Position numbers and translations under genes: made by a program | NCBI RefSeq assembly: GCF_900099965.1 | Contig: NZ_FNDJ01000039.1 | Span: forward strand, 28,324 to 92,323 | DNA from: Nonomuraea jiangxiensis | GTDB lineage: Bacteria > Actinomycetota > Actinomycetes > Streptosporangiales > Streptosporangiaceae | Direction: 5' to 3' | Length of the DNA stretch: 64,000 bases | The notes under the pieces: generated by a model | The model's database searches: none | Seen by the model: the letters and a program-made list of their open reading frames with translations, nothing else | Told to the model about the DNA's origin: nothing | In this document: positions 18,060-26,551 of the stretch, in pieces | Layout of the letters: each line of letters begins with the position of its first letter | How positions within the stretch are numbered: position 1 is the first letter of the stretch

Positions 18060-21000
18060 CTACGCCGTGACTGGCGACCATTCGTCGGCAAAGGCCTCCA
18101 GTTGCTGTATGACCTTGTCGATGGCGTCCTTCTCCTCTTCCGGCGGGTAGCCATGCTTAGCAAGTAGCCGCTTGATGATGGAGCGGAGCTTGGCCTGGAC
18201 ATCGTCGCGGGCGGCCCAGTCGGTCGAGAGATTCTTCCTGACAGCTATGACAAGGTCACGAGCGATCGCTGCGAGTTTCTGCTCCCCGATGGAGGCATCG
18301 CCGTCGCCCATGAGCGCTTTCACGGTGTCCTTGGCCGCTACGGCGTCGAAGAAGGCGAGTTCGTCGTTGGTCAGCGGTGGGTTGAACTGCTCGCCTCGCC
18401 TGGCGTCGGCTGAGACCTCCTTGGCCATCTCGATCAGCTTCGCGATGATCTCGGCGGCGCTCAGGTTCTGGTTGGTGTACTTGCGCATCAGGTCAATGAG
18501 GCGGTCAGAGAAGGACTGCTGCCGAACGACGTTGTGCTTGGTGACCTTGCGCATCTCCTGCTGGACCAGTCGACGTAGGGCCTCGATGGCCAGCACGGGC
18601 TGGTGGGCCGCCTGCATCCGCTTGAGGTACTCCTCATCCAGGTTCGACAAGTCTGGGCGGGTCAGTCCAGCTTCGGCGAACAGGTCGGTGACCGCGTCGG
18701 CCTCGATCGCACCGGCCGTGAGTTGCTTTAGGAACAGCTCTACTTCAGCGGGGATCGGGCGGCCCTCGGCGACCCGCTCGGCGGCGTCGAACTTGGCCAT
18801 CACGGTCCGGACTTCCTTGAAGAAGACGATCTCATCCTTCACGTCGTTGAGAAGCCCCGAATTGCCACACAGGCCGTAGAACCTGGAGAGCCGGGCGCTC
18901 TCCGCAGCGAACCGCTCCTTCAGCGTGGGCTCTCGCTCCTCGGCCTCAAGGTCGACCTGGTTGCCGGGATGCTTGGGGTCGCGCAGGAAGGCGGCTGCAC
19001 CTCGCACGGTGTCACGCCATGCCTTCGGCGACTTCGCCGCAAGACCCTTGCGCCAGGGGAAGCCGTGCAGATGGATGTTGCCGAGCACATCGAGGAGGTC
19101 ACGGACCTTGGCGATCGCGCCATGTTGTTCGTCCAGCAGGTTCTGGCCCATCGGCTTGCTCTTGGCATCGCTCCGGTCGTCTGCGCTGTATTCAGCGAGT
19201 GCGTCCAGCAAGTTGTCGTGGAGCGGGGCGTACCCCACCATCAGACCGTCCTGCTTATTGAGATACGTGCGGTTCACCCGGGCGAGGGTTTGCATAAGCT
19301 GCGCATCGCGCATCGAACGGTCGAGGTAGAGGGTGTGCAGAGGGGGAGCGTCGAACCCGGTCAGCAACATGTCCTTGACGATAATGATCTCGAGGTCGTC
19401 GCTGGCGTTCTTCATCCGCCTCTGGATGGTCTTGTGTTCCGATGGACGGAGCCGGTGAGCCGTCAGCTCCGGCGGGTCGGACGGGCTGCTGCTGTAGACG
19501 ACCTTGATCTTGCCTTCGGCCACACTCTCTGAGTGCCAGTCAGGCTTTATGGCGATAATTTGCCTGTACAGTCCGGTGCAGATCTCCCGGGTACCACACA
19601 CGATCATCGCTTTGCCCTTGGCATCGATGAACTGCCTCATCGACTCTGACCGGGCCTCCCAGTGGTCAACGATGTCGGCAGCCAGCTTCTCAAGACGTGC
19701 CGGCGCCCCGTACACGCTGGTCATCACTGCCGTTGCCTGCTCGACCTGCTTACGCTCATTGTCGTCGAGCCCTTCGGTCGCCTGGTCTACCTTCTCGTCC
19801 AACTCCTCCGCGGTGAGGCCGTCGGGCAGGTGTACAGGGATGAGGCGGCTTTCATAGAAAACCGGGACGGTGGCGCCGTCCTCAACTGCGCGCGTCAGGT
19901 CGTAGGTATCGATGAGCTCGCCGAACACCGCCGTGGTGTCCTTCTCCGCGCTGCGGATCGGGGTTCCCGTGAAGGCGATCATCGTGGCGTATGGGAGCGC
20001 ATCTCGGAGATGCCGCGCGTAGCCGTTAAGGTCGTCGTAGTGGCTGCGGTGTGCCTCATCGACGATCACGATAATGTTGCGCCGTTCCGACAACAGCGGG
20101 TGCGCGGTCCCTGAGTCCTTCTCGGCCTTGGTTCGGCCGAACTTCTGCAGGGTCGTGAAGTAAATCCCACCGGTGCGCCGGTTAGTAAGCTCGGTCCGCA
20201 GATGGTTCCGGCTGGTCACCGGCACCGGCTTTTCCGGTAGCAGTTCGCTGGCGTTGAAGCCTTGAAACAGCTGGTCGTCCAAGTCGGTCCGGTCAGTGAT
20301 TACCACAATCGTCGGGTTGCCGAGCGACTTGTGCCGCAGCACCTGACCGGAGTATAGCTCCATTTCCAGGGACTTGCCGGACCCCTGAGTGTGCCACACC
20401 ACTCCGGCTTTGCCGTTGCTGCGGACAGCTTCGATCGTCTTGCTGACTGCCCGCTTCACTGCGAAGTACTGATGCGGCTTGGCGATCAGCTTCGTCAGAC
20501 CATTGTCCGAGCGGAAGAAACCCACGTAGCCGTCCAGCAACTCGATGAACCGTGCGGGGTTGAAGAGACCGAAGAGAGCGAGGACCAGCTCGGAATTCTC
20601 CCAGCTAGAGTTCACGTCCTCGACAGGTCGGCCGCTCTCGTTGACCTTCCAGGGCGCATAGTGGTTCCACTGGGTGAAGGCAGTACCGTAGCGTGCTTCG
20701 ATCCCGTCGGATGCCAGACAGATCACGTTGCTGCGGAACGCACGCCATGCATCCTTGGTGTACGAGTCCAGTTGGTTCTTGGCGATTTCTGGGCTGACGT
20801 GCGGATCGCCAGGCTTCTTCAGCTCAACTACACCGACCGGCAGTCCATTGAGGTAAAGCATTACGTCGAACCGGGACTTGATGTCCTTGTTCGCTGGGTT
20901 AACCACAGTGACCTGCCGCACCGCGAGAAGATCATTGTTAAATGGATCTGCCCGATTGATGAGATGCACCGTTGGGTTCTGCTCCGCGCCGTACTCGTCG

Positions 21001-21302
21001 GTATAGGTGACGTCCCGGATCCCCTTCGTAAGGAACTCGTGTAGCCGAAAGTTCTCGTTCCGCAGATCCTGCGACTCGGCCGTCAGCACTAGCCGCACAA
21101 CCTCATCTACGGCGTTCGCTGGCAGGCCTGGATTGAGCCGCGCCACCGCCTCGCGCAACCGCCCCGGAATGATCGCCTCATCCCACGACTCCCGCTCGCC
21201 CGACCCGGGTGCGATCTCTGGGCCATTCTTCGGCTCCCACCCAAGCTCCCCTAGGATCTCTAAGACATCATTCTCCAGATCCGCTTCGCTATACCCACTC
21301 AT
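18060..21302 (-). CDS. hsdR: Type I restriction enzyme, restriction subunit HsdR
   Basis: The 1,080-residue product has the full HsdR layout. An N-terminal PD-(D/E)XK nuclease core appears as FDVMLYLNGLPVGVVELKKP near residues 145-165. The translocase follows, with Walker A HTQGSGKSLEM near 305, VDEAHRS (DEAD-like) and AFTGTPI, and later VKDMLLTGFDAP and MQTLARVNR of the second RecA domain. The C-terminal helical region would bind HsdM. It cuts unmodified DNA after ATP-driven translocation. Its start overlaps the hsdS stop by four bases, so it is the last gene of a coupled operon. Confidence 0.95.
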   Translation of the reverse strand: MSGYSEADLENDVLEILGELGWEPKNGPEIAPGSGERESWDEAIIPGRLREAVARLNPGLPANAVDEVVRLVLTAESQDLRNENFRLHEFLTKGIRDVTYTDEYGAEQNPTVHLINRADPFNNDLLAVRQVTVVNPANKDIKSRFDVMLYLNGLPVGVVELKKPGDPHVSPEIAKNQLDSYTKDAWRAFRSNVICLASDGIEARYGTAFTQWNHYAPWKVNESGRPVEDVNSSWENSELVLALFGLFNPARFIELLDGYVGFFRSDNGLTKLIAKPHQYFAVKRAVSKTIEAVRSNGKAGVVWHTQGSGKSLEMELYSGQVLRHKSLGNPTIVVITDRTDLDDQLFQGFNASELLPEKPVPVTSRNHLRTELTNRRTGGIYFTTLQKFGRTKAEKDSGTAHPLLSERRNIIVIVDEAHRSHYDDLNGYARHLRDALPYATMIAFTGTPIRSAEKDTTAVFGELIDTYDLTRAVEDGATVPVFYESRLIPVHLPDGLTAEELDEKVDQATEGLDDNERKQVEQATAVMTSVYGAPARLEKLAADIVDHWEARSESMRQFIDAKGKAMIVCGTREICTGLYRQIIAIKPDWHSESVAEGKIKVVYSSSPSDPPELTAHRLRPSEHKTIQRRMKNASDDLEIIIVKDMLLTGFDAPPLHTLYLDRSMRDAQLMQTLARVNRTYLNKQDGLMVGYAPLHDNLLDALAEYSADDRSDAKSKPMGQNLLDEQHGAIAKVRDLLDVLGNIHLHGFPWRKGLAAKSPKAWRDTVRGAAAFLRDPKHPGNQVDLEAEEREPTLKERFAAESARLSRFYGLCGNSGLLNDVKDEIVFFKEVRTVMAKFDAAERVAEGRPIPAEVELFLKQLTAGAIEADAVTDLFAEAGLTRPDLSNLDEEYLKRMQAAHQPVLAIEALRRLVQQEMRKVTKHNVVRQQSFSDRLIDLMRKYTNQNLSAAEIIAKLIEMAKEVSADARRGEQFNPPLTNDELAFFDAVAAKDTVKALMGDGDASIGEQKLAAIARDLVIAVRKNLSTDWAARDDVQAKLRSIIKRLLAKHGYPPEEEKDAIDKVIQQLEAFADEWSPVTA

Positions 21303-22423
21303 ATAGCGGCCTCCACAACTTTTTCTGCCTGTCGCACCTTGACCTCCCCCGACAATAGCTTCGGCAACAATGCGTCCCGCAGTTCCGTGAGCGTTTGCGT
21401 CTCCTGGGCGCTGTGTGCTGCGCGCCGGTGCAGCGCCCTAGCCTTGGCGTCGAACTCAGCGACCACTTCAGGGGAGGCGAGCCGGACGGACATCGCTTTA
21501 AAGGTCTTCCTGCTGAGCTCCAGGAAAGTTGAGCCGTTTGCCAGACTGAGCATCTCGTCGACACGAGACCTCATCTCATGGAATAGCCACCAGCAAAGTG
21601 CCGGATTCTGGGGGATGACCACGATAAAGCCTTGGTTTACCGCAGCCGGACGCTGTGGCACAGCGAAAGATCCGATGGTCGCTCGTGACGTCATGAAGAT
21701 GGACCCCGCTGGATACAGCCGAGAAGCACAGCTTTCCAGTCCAGCGCTTGTAATCTTTCGTTTAGTATCGAAAAGATAAGGCGCCTGGAGTGCGGTTACG
21801 TCGCTCGGGGTAGTCCACATTATATCACCATCCCAATACATCGGCTCTGACGTTCGCGGAGTACCTCCGCCGAATACATTTGCAGTTGACGCAAATGATT
21901 CTTCGCCGGGGGCGATACCACTAACTGCTTGCCCATAAAAGGCGTCGCCGAGCTCCTGCAACTTGGCAACGATGCGATTATTGACCGCGATCTTGTCGTC
22001 GAGAGACCCAAGAAGAGCACTAATCGATTCTTGCTCTTGCCTCTCAGGGAGCTTTATCGGGATGTTCTTAATATAATTTCGATTCAACATCGGCTGAGCG
22101 GCACCTGAGTTGTATCCAGAAAAGTCAATCTGCCCCAAAAGATAGTAGACAAATCGAGGATCGTTACCCAGGAAGTCCGTTACGTAGAGGGCCGTATTTA
22201 GAGGCCAAAAGTCGACTTCGCAATACGTCGCCTTGCCCATAGACGCCCCCGCGCGGCCTACCACCACGCCGGGAGCCCTAACAAGCGCGGTGTCATGGAA
22301 TCCACTAGGCCCTGCTGCCCCTACAACCGGAACTGATCCATTGCGCCTTGTTGAGCTCGGAAGATCATGACCTCGCTGCAGTCGCACGAGATGATCCAAG
22401 GTCGTTGCTCTCCAGGCACTCAT
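21299..22423 (-). CDS. hsdS: Type I restriction specificity subunit HsdS
   Basis: The 374-residue protein has two target-recognition halves, each followed by a conserved helix. The first half ends with NIPIKLPERQEQESISALLGSLDD, and the second begins near GTPRTSEPMYWDGDIMWTTPSD and ends with a helix near DAKARALHRRAAHSAQETQTLTELRDALLPKLLSGEV. The halves would read the two parts of a bipartite DNA site. The second half is followed by the usual C-terminal motif. Base composition here is visibly richer in A+T than in hsdM and hsdR, which is common for specificity genes exchanged between strains. It overlaps its neighbours by four bases on both sides. Confidence 0.92.
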   Translation of the reverse strand: MSAWRATTLDHLVRLQRGHDLPSSTRRNGSVPVVGAAGPSGFHDTALVRAPGVVVGRAGASMGKATYCEVDFWPLNTALYVTDFLGNDPRFVYYLLGQIDFSGYNSGAAQPMLNRNYIKNIPIKLPERQEQESISALLGSLDDKIAVNNRIVAKLQELGDAFYGQAVSGIAPGEESFASTANVFGGGTPRTSEPMYWDGDIMWTTPSDVTALQAPYLFDTKRKITSAGLESCASRLYPAGSIFMTSRATIGSFAVPQRPAAVNQGFIVVIPQNPALCWWLFHEMRSRVDEMLSLANGSTFLELSRKTFKAMSVRLASPEVVAEFDAKARALHRRAAHSAQETQTLTELRDALLPKLLSGEVKVRQAEKVVEAAI

Positions 22424-24039
22424 GCGAGCTTCTCCAGTTGTTCGCGGATGATCTGCTCAAGGCGGGTCGACTCGTCGAAGTGGGTGAAGAGTTCCTTGAC
22501 CAGCCTGTCGATCTTGTCGGCGGTAGCTTCGTCGTCGATATCGCCAGCCTCGGAGGCGCCGACATAGCGCCCAGGGGTCAAAATGTAGTCATGAGTGGCG
22601 ATTTCGTCACGGGTAGCGGAGTAACAGAATCCAGGTTCGTCGGCATAGGCAAGGCCGACATCGCGGGCGCTCTTGGTGCCACGCCAGGCGTGATAAACGT
22701 CGGAGATCTTTTTGATGTCGTCGTCTGAGAAGACCCGTTCAGTGCGGTCAACAAGGGCGCCTGCAGTGCGGGCGTCGATAAACAGCACTTGGCCTTGGCG
22801 GTCGGTGCGGCCGCCACGTGAGGTCTTGTCCTTGGCGAAGAACCACAGGCAGGCGGGGATCTGAGTAGTACGGAAAAGCTGCGGTGGCAGAGCGATCATA
22901 CAGGCGACCAAGTCCGCATTGATCAGCTCACTGCGAATCCCGCCTTCACCGGACTGCTTAGAGGACATAGAGCCGTTGGCCATAACGACGCCTGCAGTGC
23001 CGTGGACTCCGAGCTTCGAGACGATGTGCTGTATCCAGGCGAAGTTGGCATTGCCAGCCGGTGGAGTGCCGAAGCGCCAGCGAGGATCTTCGGTGTTCCG
23101 ATGCCAGTCCGACATGTTAAACGGCGGGTTGGCGAGGATGAAGTCAGCCTTCAGATCGGGATGCTTATCCTCGTAAAACGTGTCAGCCCAACTGTTTCCG
23201 AGGTCGGCGGACAGGCCGTGGATCGCCGTGTTCATCTTGCCGAGACGCCAAGTGCGCTGGTTGGACTCCTGGCCGTAGACGGCGATGTCGTCGCGGCGGC
23301 CGCGGTGGTTGAGGATGAACTTCTCTGCCTGGACGAACATGCCTCCGGAGCCACAGCAGGGGTCGTACACCCTTCCCTTGTAGGGCTCGAGGATCTCTAC
23401 CATGAGGCGGACGATGCTGGAGGGTGTGTAGAACTCGCCGCCTCGCTTGCCCTCGGCGCGGGCGAACTTCTCCAGGAAGTACTCGTACACCTCGCCGAGT
23501 ACGTCAGCAGCGGTCCTGCCTTCGTGGCCAGTAAACCGGGCGTCGCTGATCAGGTCGACAAGCTCGCCAAGCCTCCGCTGGTCCACTTCCTTGCGGTTGA
23601 AGATCTTCGGGAGAACGCCAGTGAGCGCCGGGTTCTCCTTCATGACCGCGCCCATCGCGTTGTCGATGCGCTCGCCGATGGTGATCTCGCCCGGGCCGGG
23701 CTTCGCGTTGGCCTTGAGCTCGGGCCACTGTGCATCGGCTGGCACCCAGAAGATGCCCTCCCTTGCATACTCGTCCTTGTCGTCCAGGAATGATTCGATC
23801 CTGGACTCCGGGACGCCATCAGCGATGAGGTCGGCGTAGAGAACGCGGCGGCGTTCCTCCCAAGCATCGAAGGTGTACTTGAGGAAGACGAGGCTGAGGA
23901 CGAAGTCCTTGTATTCAGCGGCGTCCATGGAGCCGCGCAGCTTGTCGGCAGCCTTCCAGAGGATTTCCTTGAGGTCCGCCATCGTGGTGGTGCCGGGCAG
24001 GGCTTCTTGGCCGGGGGCGGGCTTTTTGCGGGGCGGCAT
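22420..24039 (-). CDS. hsdM: Type I restriction methyltransferase subunit HsdM
   Basis: The 539-residue protein has the HsdM N-terminal helical domain (LKEILWKAADKLRGSMDAAEYKDFVL) and an N6-adenine methylase core. The AdoMet motif is YDPCCGSGGMFVQA near residue 225, preceded by GGEFYTPSSIVRLMV, and the catalytic motif is ILANPPFNMSDW near 305. It would methylate adenines in the site chosen by HsdS and form the core complex with HsdR. The start at 24039 lies eight bases after the stop of the upstream fusion gene, and its stop overlaps the hsdS start by four bases. Confidence 0.95.
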   Translation of the reverse strand: MPPRKKPAPGQEALPGTTTMADLKEILWKAADKLRGSMDAAEYKDFVLSLVFLKYTFDAWEERRRVLYADLIADGVPESRIESFLDDKDEYAREGIFWVPADAQWPELKANAKPGPGEITIGERIDNAMGAVMKENPALTGVLPKIFNRKEVDQRRLGELVDLISDARFTGHEGRTAADVLGEVYEYFLEKFARAEGKRGGEFYTPSSIVRLMVEILEPYKGRVYDPCCGSGGMFVQAEKFILNHRGRRDDIAVYGQESNQRTWRLGKMNTAIHGLSADLGNSWADTFYEDKHPDLKADFILANPPFNMSDWHRNTEDPRWRFGTPPAGNANFAWIQHIVSKLGVHGTAGVVMANGSMSSKQSGEGGIRSELINADLVACMIALPPQLFRTTQIPACLWFFAKDKTSRGGRTDRQGQVLFIDARTAGALVDRTERVFSDDDIKKISDVYHAWRGTKSARDVGLAYADEPGFCYSATRDEIATHDYILTPGRYVGASEAGDIDDEATADKIDRLVKELFTHFDESTRLEQIIREQLEKLA

Positions 24040-24047
24040 TGTGCTCC

Positions 24048-26114
24048 TCAGTCTTGAGTGCTGTGGTCGGCAAGGGTCAGGGTTCCGTCGGTGAGTCCGG
24101 TCGCGGCGATCTGACCGAGCTCGGCGAGAGCGTCGAGCTCGATATGGGCTAGCCGGCGGCGCTCGTCGAGCTCGACAAGCAACCGGTCAAACCGGTGCAG
24201 GTCAGCCGGAGACAGCAGCGGTAGCCACAGTTCTTCCAACCGCTGTACCGGCCGGATCGCGCCGGCGGTCCGGCTGGAGCGAGACAGCAGTGCGGCGAGG
24301 ACTCGCGAAGTGAAATGCTCCCGGCCGAGTTCGCTAATTCGCAGCACTCGGGCAGGGAACTCGACCACGGAGTAGCCGTCATGGTCGACGATCACGCCCG
24401 GCTCGGGGATGGTGGTGATCACTACGTCGCCGGGGAGACTCCGTCGCGCATTGGGATAGCGCCGCTCGAACTCTAACCGATCTACGACCCGAGATCCGAG
24501 AGGTGCCCGGCCACAGACCTCCTGCGGGCCGATCAGCGAATACGAGTTTGTGCGCCCCGACTGCTGGCGGATCAGCGCGACGTCGACCCGGGTCCCTCTC
24601 TGCATCGACAGAAGATTGGCCTTGTCCCGTGCGCCTTTGGTCAGCCGGCCAAGGGTTTCGGTGCGGGGCCGGGATCGGGCGTCGCTGGTCTCGATGTGCA
24701 GGTCCATGGCCCGGCTGGGACGTGCTTCCTGGAGCATCCGCTCAAGGTCGAGGCTGCGGGCGACCTGTTCGTGCGGGTCGACGGGGTCTTCGCTCAGGTT
24801 CAAGTAACGCGGGGTGAGGGTCCGGGAGGACCGGACGACTGCTGCGATCGGTAGCTGCACCGCGTAGGACAGGCGGTGTGCGGCGGGATCATAGCCCGGC
24901 TCGCGCCAGGTGAGGATGTCGGTGGCGAGGGCATCGACTATGCCCTCGGTGAGCGGCTGGTCAGAGATGTCAGCGACGAGCAGGTTGCCCTTTAGATCGT
25001 TCCCGTAGTAGGAGTTCAGCACCCAGAGCGCGACCTCATAGCCGGGCCGGGCCGGGATTAGCCCGCCGGGTAGTCGGATAATCGCTTTGGTCGCGTCCTT
25101 GATGAGGTGGCTGCGAAGCTTGCCCGCCTGGCTGATCGGGTCCAACGCCGCGGTGGTGTCGGCTGGCGCGACGATGATGGCGGTCGCTCCCTGCCGCAGG
25201 TCCGCCGACAGCTCACTCATGAGCTCGAAGGTGTCATTGACGTTGCGCTCCTCACCCGCCCGGTAGGGAAGCTGCGCGACGATGACATCGGCTTGTTGCA
25301 GACTAGATCCAGGCGTTGTCTGTACTGAGAAATCTCCCTCGTGCAGATCATGGACGGAGAGACGACGCCGGGTGAGCCGTGCCAGGTAGGGGTCGCTGCA
25401 GCAGGCGGTGAGGTGCATCGGCTGGTCATCGCGAAGCTGAGAGACCTCGAGGAGTAGATCCCCGGTGCCCGCATACGGATCTGCGATCCTCGCGATGCCA
25501 TGCCAGTCAGCGCGGGCTGTGGCAGCAGCGAGCTTGGCGATGAGACGGGCCAGGGGCGGGGCCAGACGGTCGGCGGTCAAGTCGGTCGCGCCGAGGCGCT
25601 CCCTGATGTCCATGATCTTTTCGTATGCGCCGGTCGCGCCATAGGCGGCTTCGACCAGTTCGTCGACCACCTTCGGCAACCAAGGCGCCCGGATCGCCTC
25701 GACTTCCGACCGCAGCAGCTCATCGGCGGGGTCGTGCTCGGCAGCTCGCTCCTGAAGTCTGCCCAGAACGCCTGGCTCACCATCGTCGAGCTCGTCATCG
25801 ATGCAGTGTCGCAGCGCGATCAACGAGGTCAAGGCTGCCATGAGAGCTCGAGGCGGTAGCTGACCGGAGAGCCTGCCGAGGGTATGCAGGTACAGATCTC
25901 CGTCGATGTCCCGGCGCTTGGCTCGGCCAGTCTTTACCAGCCAGTCAGCGATCTCGGCAGCATCGAAGAGCGGGTGTTCATGGTCACCAGAGGCAGGTTT
26001 GGGAAATTCAGGGTACCTGCGACGCCAAGTGCTGACGACGGGTCGCTGAACTTTGGCGAGCTCTGCAATCTCCGGCATCGAGATCAGCGTTGCGCCCTTC
26101 CACGGGTTTCGCAT
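24048..26114 (-). CDS. HTH, methylase-like and specificity-like fusion protein, first gene of the type I operon
   Basis: The ATG at 26114 is preferred to the GTG at 26123 because AGGAGG lies eight bases before it. Residues 13-45 form a helix-turn-helix of the AlpA/MerR kind (MPEIAELAKVQRPVVSTWRRR). The middle resembles an N6-adenine methylase: IADPYAGTGDLLLEV near residue 215 keeps the AdoMet motif, but the catalytic NPPY position reads AQLPY near residue 282, so methylation is doubtful. The C-terminal 200 residues (GDVVITTIPEPG, LPLLSPADLHRFDRLLVELDERR) resemble an HsdS target domain with its helix. It probably binds DNA and may regulate or adapt the restriction complex. I cannot name an established family with confidence. 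Confidence 0.7.
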   Translation of the reverse strand: MRNPWKGATLISMPEIAELAKVQRPVVSTWRRRYPEFPKPASGDHEHPLFDAAEIADWLVKTGRAKRRDIDGDLYLHTLGRLSGQLPPRALMAALTSLIALRHCIDDELDDGEPGVLGRLQERAAEHDPADELLRSEVEAIRAPWLPKVVDELVEAAYGATGAYEKIMDIRERLGATDLTADRLAPPLARLIAKLAAATARADWHGIARIADPYAGTGDLLLEVSQLRDDQPMHLTACCSDPYLARLTRRRLSVHDLHEGDFSVQTTPGSSLQQADVIVAQLPYRAGEERNVNDTFELMSELSADLRQGATAIIVAPADTTAALDPISQAGKLRSHLIKDATKAIIRLPGGLIPARPGYEVALWVLNSYYGNDLKGNLLVADISDQPLTEGIVDALATDILTWREPGYDPAAHRLSYAVQLPIAAVVRSSRTLTPRYLNLSEDPVDPHEQVARSLDLERMLQEARPSRAMDLHIETSDARSRPRTETLGRLTKGARDKANLLSMQRGTRVDVALIRQQSGRTNSYSLIGPQEVCGRAPLGSRVVDRLEFERRYPNARRSLPGDVVITTIPEPGVIVDHDGYSVVEFPARVLRISELGREHFTSRVLAALLSRSSRTAGAIRPVQRLEELWLPLLSPADLHRFDRLLVELDERRRLAHIELDALAELGQIAATGLTDGTLTLADHSTQD

Positions 26115-26181
26115 CGTCAGCACCTCCTCTCATGTCTGAGCCAGCCTAGGCGAACAGGTCAGACTCGACCATGGCTTCCTT

Positions 26182-26199
26182 TGATAACCCCCACTATCA
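26182..26199. promoter_or_regulatory. 18-bp inverted-repeat element, copy A
   Basis: TGATAACCCCCACTATCA has 5-base arms around a C-rich centre. It lies 68 bases upstream of the fusion gene start at 26114. A close copy (two differences) is at 26420-26437, and both are followed downstream by a shared ATCCTT(C/G)TTCACAGC string. Confidence 0.55.
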
Positions 26200-26419
26200 G
26201 GTCATTCGTCCACTTTCGCGAAGGCTGGATCCTTCTTCACAGCGCAGAAGCTCGACCGCGCAATCGGCCCGCACTTCGCCGTCCCTGCAATCCAGGCTTC
26301 GCCAACCATCGGCGGGAGCATCTAGCGGCCTCTGCCCATCACCCCAACCGGCCTGCGCCAACTCAGCCTCCACCCTCCTGCACAACCGCGCCAAGATCAT
26401 TTATTTCAGCTCCATGTGA

Positions 26420-26437
26420 TGATAACCCCCCTTATCA
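26420..26437. promoter_or_regulatory. 18-bp inverted-repeat element, copy B
   Basis: TGATAACCCCCCTTATCA has 6-base arms and lies 114 bases upstream of the DUF6119 gene at 26552. With copy A it sits in the 437-base divergent region between the restriction operon and the DUF6119 gene; I see no gene in that region. The pair are candidate sites for one regulator acting on both transcripts. Confidence 0.55.
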
Positions 26438-26551
26438 AGCTCCATGGTGCTATTTTGCCTACGCTGGCCGTTGTCGGATCGCATCCTTGTTCACAGCACT
26501 CCCCCGGTGCCGCGGCCCAACTCCGGCACCTTCCGCGAGAAGGAGCACCTC

